This document shows, in pieces, positions 20,899-28,650 of a stretch of DNA of 28,650 bases; the stretch's first letter is position 1; every line of letters begins with the position of its first letter. Origin of the DNA: AA29 sp041481445 (GTDB taxonomy: Bacteria > Acidobacteriota > Vicinamibacteria > Fen-336); the NCBI GenBank assembly GCA_041481445.1, contig JBGPBV010000081.1:1-28650 (forward strand), read 5' to 3'. The notes under the pieces were generated by a model. It worked only from the letters and a program-made list of their open reading frames with translations, was not told where the DNA came from and did no database searches. Both the position numbers and the translations under genes were made by a program.

Positions 20899-21822
20899 TC
20901 ACTTCGAGTCCAGGAACTCCGCGACGAGCGCGGCCGTCTCCGCCGGCCGCTCCTCCTGCGGCATGTGTCCCGCCTCCATCATGACCACGCGTGCGCCGGG
21001 GATGTCCGCCGCGAAGCGACCGGCGTCGCGGACGGGGATCCAGGCGTCGTAGCGTCCCCAGACGACGAGGGTGGGGGCGCGCACGCGCCGCACGATCCCG
21101 GGGAAGCCCATCCCTTCGGCGGCCAGCAACAGCTGGCGCACCCCCGCGGACGCACCCGGGCGCCTCAGGGGCGCCAGGTACTCGGCGAGGCGGGCGGGAG
21201 TGACCAGGCGGTCGTCGTGGAACACCTGCTTGAGCCCGAGAGCGACCAGCGGCCGCAGGGGGACCAGGTCGGCCATCCACGCCGGAGCGCCGCCGGCCAG
21301 CCGGAGCACCCACGGCCGGTCGGCCATCGCGAAGTTGTAGCCGGCGGCATCGATGAGCACGAGGCGGTCCACGCGCCCGGCCTCCCGGGCCGCGATCGCC
21401 ACCGCGACCGCCCCTCCGAGGCTGTTCCCCACGATCGACGTGCGCGCGACGGCGAAGCGGTCGAGGAGGCCGAGCACGCCGCGGACCTCGACCTCGCCGT
21501 CGAGGCGCTCGGGGATGCCGGAGCCGCCGAAGCCGGGCAGGTCGAGGGCGATCACGTCGTGGTGCGTGGCCAGGAGCGGGAGCACGTCCTTCCACGTGTA
21601 GATCGAGGAGGCGATGCCGTGCAGGAGGAGGAGGGGCGGGCCCTGGCCCTTGCGGACGTAGCGCAGCCGGATGCCGTCGACGGTCTCGTAGCGCGGCTCG
21701 ACTCCCGCCGCCGCCATCCAGGCCCCGACACCGTCCGCGACGGGTACGGGCCAGAGGACGAAGACGAGGGCGGCGACGACGAGCAGGGCGGCCCCCGCGG
21801 CGAGCCGCCCCCGGCGGGTCAG
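20899..21822 (-). CDS. Membrane-anchored alpha/beta hydrolase (apparent CTG start)
   Basis: 307 residues if started at CTG 21822. The canonical fold is clear: LLLLHGIASSIYTW with the oxyanion HG, DLPGFGGSG, nucleophile elbow GNSLGG (Ser), acid in WGRYDAWIP, and final His in EAGHMPQEE. The first ATG in frame (21717) gives a soluble 272-residue protein. Reading further upstream there is a clear anchor directly before it: TRRGRLAAGAALLVVAAL, then VFVLWPVPVADGVGAW. No ATG, GTG or TTG lies in this stretch, but a CTG exactly overlaps the upstream patatin stop (CTGA), just as ATGA, GTGA and TTGA overlaps join other genes here. N-terminally anchored hydrolases with a WPxP-type segment before the catalytic domain are common in such bacteria. 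The likely role is a membrane-bound esterase or lipase; the substrate is unknown. Confidence 0.85.
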   Translation of the reverse strand: MTRRGRLAAGAALLVVAALVFVLWPVPVADGVGAWMAAAGVEPRYETVDGIRLRYVRKGQGPPLLLLHGIASSIYTWKDVLPLLATHHDVIALDLPGFGGSGIPERLDGEVEVRGVLGLLDRFAVARTSIVGNSLGGAVAVAIAAREAGRVDRLVLIDAAGYNFAMADRPWVLRLAGGAPAWMADLVPLRPLVALGLKQVFHDDRLVTPARLAEYLAPLRRPGASAGVRQLLLAAEGMGFPGIVRRVRAPTLVVWGRYDAWIPVRDAGRFAADIPGARVVMMEAGHMPQEERPAETAALVAEFLDSK

Positions 21823-22621
21823 GCCGACTTCGCCTTGGCGGAGCCGGCGCCGCCGCCCAGTAGCCGGCGCACTTCGGGGAGGGCCTCGTCCAGCGCCTGC
21901 AGGCCGGCGGCGAAGAAGGAGGGGATCTTGACCGGCCGCATCCAGCCCGACTCCCCCATCGAGGGCGCGATCACGAGATCCGCGCCCGCCAGCTCCGAGC
22001 GCGTGCGCCCGCGCAGGAGGGTCAGCCCGGCGCGGAGGGCGAGCGCCACGAACGAGTCGGCGGCGGGCCAGCGCGTGCCGCTGTTGCAGTCCACCGCCAC
22101 CACCACCCCCGATTCCCCGGCCATCTCCCGGGCCAGACGAACCGGGATCACCTCGGAGACGCCGCCGTCGTAGAGACGGCGTCCGCCGATGAGCATGGGG
22201 GGGAAGACGCCGGGGAAGCTGCAGGACGCGCGCACGGCCTCGCGCACGTCGCCGTCCTCGAACACGACCGGCTCCGCGGTGTCGACGTCGGTGGCCAGGA
22301 CGCGCACGGGGACGCGCAGACGGGAGAAGTCCGCGATGGGCAGGTACTCGTCGATGAGCGCGCCCAGCTTGCTACCGGACAGGAGTCCTCCGCCCCAGCC
22401 CCGCACCCACATCCAGGGATGCAGGCGCGAGGCCTGTTCCACCAGCTTCTCGAGGTCGGCCCCGCCCGCCCAGGCCGCCGCCACCAGCGCCCCGCCGCTG
22501 ACGCCGGCCAGCCCGGCCACGGGTATGCCCGCGCGGTCCAGGCCCAGCAGCACGCCCGCGTGGGCGGCGGCGTGAGCGCCTCCCCCGCTGAGCGCGACGT
22601 ACAGCCTGGGGGCGGCGGGGC

Positions 22622-22625
<4 letters not shown>
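21819..22625 (-). CDS. Patatin-like phospholipase
   Basis: 268 residues. It has the patatin core: oxyanion loop SGGGAHAAAHAGVLLGL (13-29), nucleophile elbow GVSGG (Ser about residue 43), and the catalytic Asp in a DGG motif (LYDGGVSEVIPVR). This is the bacterial group related to RssA/NTE, which hydrolyses phospholipids or lysophospholipids. The loop reads GGGAHAAAHAG rather than the usual GGG-x-[KR]-G-x-x-H-x-G, so a conserved glycine and basic residue are replaced by Ala. Whether activity is retained is unclear. A further conserved segment is ASCSFPGVFPP. The ATG overlaps the carB stop (ATGA), so the gene is co-transcribed with carAB. With the adjacent hydrolase it may act in membrane lipid turnover. 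Confidence 0.9.
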
Positions 22626-25830
<3,205 letters not shown>

Positions 25831-25831
<1 letters not shown>

Positions 25832-27012
25832 CAGCCGGCCTGCGCCAGGCGCCGCGCCGCCATCATCTCCACGAACTCGCCGAAGAGGTAGTGGCTGTCG
25901 TGCGGGCCCGGGCTCGCCTCCGGGTGGTATTGCACGGACACCACGGGCAGGTCGCGGTGGCGGAAGCCCTCGACGGTGCCGTCGTTGAGGTTGACGTGGG
26001 TGAGCACGAGGTCCGGCCGCGTCCCGAAGACGGCCGGGTCCACCGAGAAGCCGTGGTTCTGGGACGTCACCTCGACGTGGCCGGTCCTCAGGTTCTTCAC
26101 CGGATGGTTCGCCCCGCGGTGGCCGAACTTGAGCTTGAAGGTCTTGGCCCCGCAGGCCAGGCCCAGGATCTGGTGGCCGAGGCAGATGCCGAAGATGGGC
26201 ACGCGCGCGTCCATGATCCGCCGCGAGGCCTCGATCGCGTAGGTGCAGGGCTCGGGATCGCCGGGCCCGTTGGACAGGAACACCCCGTCCGGCTTCGAGG
26301 CCAGGACGTCGGGCCCGGAGGTGGTGGCCGGCACCACCGTCACCTCGCAGCCGGAGGCGGCCAGCATGCGCGCGATGTTCCGCTTCATGCCGAAGTCGTA
26401 GGCCACGACCTTGTAGTGCCCGCCCGCGGGGACCGCGCCCTGCAGGACGGACGCGATCGGCTCCTCGACCCGGAAGGCCTTCTCGCAGGTGACCTCGCGG
26501 GCGAGGTCGAGGCCGATCATCGAGCGCGACCCTCGCGCCTTGCCCACCAGGGCATCACGGTCGTCGCTGGCGGTCGAGATCACGCCCCGCTTGGCCCCGT
26601 GCGTGCGGAGGTGGCGGGTCAGCATGCGCGTGTCGATCTCGCTGATGCCGACGATGCCGTTCTGGTCGAGGTACTGATGCAGCTCACCGGACGCGCGCCA
26701 GGACGACGCGCGGGTCGACACCTCGCGCACCACGAATCCCGCGACCTGGGGCCGCACGGACTCCACGTCGTCGCGGTTCACCCCGTAGTTCCCGATGTGC
26801 GGGTAGGTCATGGTGACGATCTGCCCGGCGTAGCTCGGGTCGGTGAGGACCTCCTGGTAGCCGGAGAGCGCGGTGTTGAAGACGACCTCCCCCGTGCTCT
26901 CGCCGGCGCGTCCGAACGAGCGCCCCTCGAAGACGACTCCGTCCTCGAGGGCCAGGATCGCGCGGTGGCCGAGACGGCTCACGAGCTGGTCGGGATGGTC
27001 GGGACGGGACAC
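25831..27012 (-). CDS. carA: Carbamoyl-phosphate synthase small subunit
   Basis: 393 residues from GTG 27012. CarA is the glutaminase partner that supplies ammonia to CarB. The N-terminal domain is typical (AILALEDGVVFEGRSFG; GYQEVLTDPSYAGQIVTMTYP; GNYGVN; EIDTRMLTRHLRTHGAKRG). The C-terminal class I glutamine amidotransferase domain has SNGPGDPEP, nucleophile Cys in FGICLGHQILGLACG, and the His/Glu pair in VQYHPEASPGPHD. The family's usual start lies about 17 residues later than this GTG; an in-frame GTG at 26982 is equally possible, and neither has a good ribosome site. It is the first gene of a carAB-patatin-hydrolase-lipoprotein-DUF5916 run with overlaps or gaps under 20 bases throughout. 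Confidence 0.96.
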
Positions 27013-27030
27013 TGCTGGGGCCGGAGAGTC

Positions 27031-27036
27031 ATTCTA
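27031..27036 (-). promoter_or_regulatory. Putative -10 box of the carA operon
   Basis: TAGAAT on the minus strand, 18 bases upstream of the GTG start and in the only non-coding gap (63 bases) before carA. The sequence just before it reads CGTG. The -35 region is not clear. No pyrimidine attenuator or PyrR-like anti-terminator structure could be seen. Confidence 0.4.
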
Positions 27037-27075
27037 CACGAGCGTGCGGCCCGGCGTACGGCCGGTGCTCGACGG

Positions 27076-27330
27076 TCATGGGTCGACGAGTTCGTCCCGG
27101 GGCCACGCCTTGCGCACGTCATCATCGCTGAGGACCAGCCGCGCCCACGCGAGCAGGAGCTGCCGATCGTCGTAGTCCGGATGGCGAGACCGGATGCTCT
27201 CGATCGCGGTCTTCCGCGCGAGATCGATGAGGCGGAACATCGCGGCGGCGCGGCCGCTCTCCCCCATGCGGCGATAGGCCTCGATCTGGACCCGGTGCGC
27301 CTCCGCGGTCGTGTCCAGGGGGACAGGCAT
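27076..27330 (-). CDS. Small uncharacterised soluble protein
   Basis: 84 residues from the ATG at 27330. The sequence is rich in charged residues and looks all-helical: a helix MFRLIDLARKTAIESIRSRHP, then DYDDRQLLLAWARLVLSDDD, then RKAWPRDELVDP. The pattern of a helix ending in R-x-x-HP-x-[YW]-[DS]-x-x-[QE] followed by a second helix occurs in small uncharacterised bacterial proteins, some of them near toxin or restriction genes, but I cannot name a function. No signal peptide, membrane segment or cysteine is present. It lies 44 bases downstream of the threonine-dehydratase-family gene and 63 bases upstream of carA on the same strand. It may be read from either promoter or alone. Confidence 0.65.
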   Translation of the reverse strand: MPVPLDTTAEAHRVQIEAYRRMGESGRAAAMFRLIDLARKTAIESIRSRHPDYDDRQLLLAWARLVLSDDDVRKAWPRDELVDP

Positions 27331-27374
27331 CCCGAAATCTTGCCACTCTCGGGGCGCCGATTGGGACCGGCCGG

Positions 27375-28379
27375 TCAGGGGCGCGCGGCGGCGCGGGCGA
27401 GCACGGCCTCGAAGTCCACGTTCCCGCCGCTGAGGATCACGCCGACACGGAGGCCGCGCGCGGAGACCACGCCCTCGAGCAGCGCCGCCGCCGCCAGCGC
27501 GCCCGTCGGCTCGACCACGAGCTTGAGACGGTTCCACAGGAACACGGTCGTGGAGACGAGGGCCTCGTCGCCGACGGTCACCATGTCGTCCACGTTCGCG
27601 AGCACGAGCGGGAAGGTCAGCTTCCCGAGCGAGGGCGTGCGCGCGCCGTCCGCGATGGTGTCGGGGTTGGTCACCGTCTGCAGGACGCGCGTGCGGAACG
27701 AGCGGGTGGCATCGTCGGCGGCCGCCGGCTCGACTCCGACCACGCGGCCAGAGGGGGCGAGGGCCCGCATGACGATCGCGCACCCGGAGATCAGGCCGCC
27801 GCCGCCGCAAGGCACGAGCAGGAGGTCGAGCTGGCCCACGTCCTCGATCAGCTCGAGGGCGGCCGTGCCCTGCCCGGCGATCACGTCGGCGTGGTCGAAC
27901 GGCGGGATCAGGGTCAGGCCGCGCTCCGCGGCCAGCCGCGTGCCGATCTCCTCGCGCGTCGGACCGGCGTGGCGGTCGTAGAGCACGACGTCGCCGCCGA
28001 ACGCGCGGGTGGCGGAGACCTTGACCGCGGGGGCGTCGGCGGGCATGACGATCGTGGCCGGCGCGCCGAGGAGACGGCCGGCCAGGGCGACGGCCTGGCC
28101 GTGGTTTCCCGACGAGAATGTGATGACGCCCCGCGCGCGCTGCTCGGGCGAGAGCCGGGAGAGCGCGTTGTAGGCGCCGCGGAACTTGAAGGCGCCCGCG
28201 CGCTGGAGGTTCTCGCACTTGAAGAAGACGCGCGCCCCGGTTCGCTCGTCGACGCTCGCGGAGGTCTGGACGGGCGTCCGGTGCGCGACGCCGCGAAGGC
28301 GCTCGGCGGCCGCCTGCACGTCGTCGATGGTGACCAGCGCCTGGCCCGGCACGGGTTGCGCAATCACACGGTCAGTCAC
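27375..28379 (-). CDS. Threonine/serine dehydratase family PLP enzyme
   Basis: 334 residues from GTG 28379. The fold-type II PLP signature is clear: KCENLQRAGAFKFRGAYN with Schiff-base Lys65, SSGNHGQAVAL (PLP phosphate side), and the glycine loop PCGGGGLISG. There is no C-terminal ACT-like regulatory domain, which points to the catabolic group: threonine ammonia-lyase TdcB, serine racemase/dehydratase, or threo-3-hydroxyaspartate ammonia-lyase. The sequence alone does not choose among them. The end carries VILSGGNVDFE, a conserved metal- or PLP-ring-contacting segment of that group. The gene is divergent from a GntR/FCD regulator, and a consensus promoter with an overlapping imperfect palindrome lies between them, so substrate-responsive regulation is likely. 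Confidence 0.9.
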   Translation of the reverse strand: MTDRVIAQPVPGQALVTIDDVQAAAERLRGVAHRTPVQTSASVDERTGARVFFKCENLQRAGAFKFRGAYNALSRLSPEQRARGVITFSSGNHGQAVALAGRLLGAPATIVMPADAPAVKVSATRAFGGDVVLYDRHAGPTREEIGTRLAAERGLTLIPPFDHADVIAGQGTAALELIEDVGQLDLLLVPCGGGGLISGCAIVMRALAPSGRVVGVEPAAADDATRSFRTRVLQTVTNPDTIADGARTPSLGKLTFPLVLANVDDMVTVGDEALVSTTVFLWNRLKLVVEPTGALAAAALLEGVVSARGLRVGVILSGGNVDFEAVLARAAARP

Positions 28380-28437
28380 GCGCTCAAACCGTTAGTCCTG
28401 GAGGGCCGGGATTCGACTAGGCCGGGGGTCACTTAGA

Positions 28438-28458
28438 GGTATGATATACAATATTACC
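28438..28458. promoter_or_regulatory. Imperfect palindrome, candidate GntR/FCD operator
   Basis: The 21 bases have outer arms GGTA and TACC and inner AT/AT matches (GGTAnnATnnnnnATnnTACC), and contain ATGATATACAAT, close to the ATTGTATACAAT-type sites of many FCD-family GntR regulators. It overlaps the -10 and spacer of the minus-strand dehydratase promoter and lies 35 bases upstream of the regulator gene, as expected for a repressor site. Binding is inferred. Confidence 0.5.
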
Positions 28459-28468
28459 GAGCTGTCAA
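28441..28468 (-). promoter_or_regulatory. Sigma-70-type promoter for the dehydratase gene
   Basis: On the minus strand, TTGACA (28468-28463) is followed after 16 bases by TATCAT (28446-28441), giving a perfect -35 and a five-of-six -10. The transcript would start near 28434, about 55 bases before the GTG. This is the clearest complete promoter in the window and is strikingly A/T-rich for the genome. Confidence 0.65.
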
Positions 28469-28493
28469 CGATGCTCGGGAGACTAGGATCTCA

Positions 28494-28650
28494 ATGAGCA
28501 TGATCCCTTTGACCGAACGCACTCCTTCCGTCATCGAATTGGATCCCGCGGTGTCGCCCCCGGCGGCCCTGCCCGATCGGATCTACGCCACCTTGAAGCA
28601 CCGGATCCTCACCTGCTCGATGCGGCCGGGGGAGCGCATCGTGGAGAAGG
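28494..28650 (+). CDS. GntR-family transcriptional regulator, N-terminal part
   Basis: The frame starts at ATG 28494 (TAGGA upstream) and is cut by the window end, leaving about 52 residues. After a ~27-residue leader the sequence LPDRIYATLKHRILTCSMRP, followed by GERIVEK, is the opening of a GntR winged-helix domain: the A-[IL]-x-x-x-[IL]-x-x-x-I-[IL] first helix and the PG-E-x-[IL]-x-E turn before the recognition helix. This form is typical of the FadR/FCD subfamily, whose C-terminal domain binds small organic acids. The rest is missing. It is divergent from the dehydratase gene and probably controls it and itself. Confidence 0.8.
   Translation, partial: MSMIPLTERTPSVIELDPAVSPPAALPDRIYATLKHRILTCSMRPGERIVEK

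Overview
The window is very GC-rich (roughly 70% or more by eye) and densely packed with bacterial chromosomal genes. No stretch longer than about 140 bases lacks a gene. I see no rRNA, tRNA, CRISPR array, insertion sequence or phage module. The gene set points to a Gram-negative, probably soil or sediment bacterium: an outer-membrane DUF5916-type protein, a FecR-domain protein, a lipoprotein, and PYROXD2-like FAD oxidoreductases. Acidobacteriota or a similar high-GC lineage is my best guess, but it is only a guess.

Layout. (1) 3-1900, plus: two tandem paralogous phytoene-dehydrogenase-like FAD oxidoreductases, the first cut by the window edge. (2) 1976-3198, plus: a compact cluster of a 45-residue secreted peptide with six cysteines in its last 13 residues, an ECF sigma factor, and an overlapping polytopic membrane protein with a Cys/His cluster. 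This is the best candidate for an undescribed system. An uncharacterised Cys-containing protein (3229-3609, minus) converges on it. (3) 3741-5660, plus: a FecR-domain membrane-anchored protein and an orphan secreted protein. (4) 5800-10603, minus: recQ, a 2-dehydro-3-deoxygalactonokinase, and uvrC. (5) 10664-12998, plus: a tightly coupled run of a CDP-alcohol phosphatidyltransferase, a DUF4442 hot-dog protein, mobA and an M23 peptidase. (6) 13015-14078, minus: a general-stress FMN-barrel protein and a small exported Cys protein. (7) 14216-17732, plus: argS, a PuuD-like glutamine amidotransferase and a thioredoxin-TPR protein, with overlapping stop and start codons. (8) 17742-27012, minus: carA-carB, then patatin, a membrane-anchored alpha/beta hydrolase, a lipoprotein, and a large outer-membrane DUF5916-like protein. 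(9) 27076-28650: a small uncharacterised protein and a threonine-dehydratase-family PLP enzyme (minus), divergent from a truncated GntR/FCD regulator (plus). A consensus promoter overlaps an imperfect palindrome between the last two.

Two points of annotation need care. Two genes in the carAB-led run (alpha/beta hydrolase and DUF5916 protein) have no ATG, GTG or TTG where the protein should begin. In both, the membrane anchor or signal sequence reads on to a CTG codon at or just after the upstream stop, so standard gene calling would remove their targeting sequences. The 45-residue cysteine peptide is small enough to be missed by most gene callers. Functional statements rest on motifs read by eye; no database search was run.
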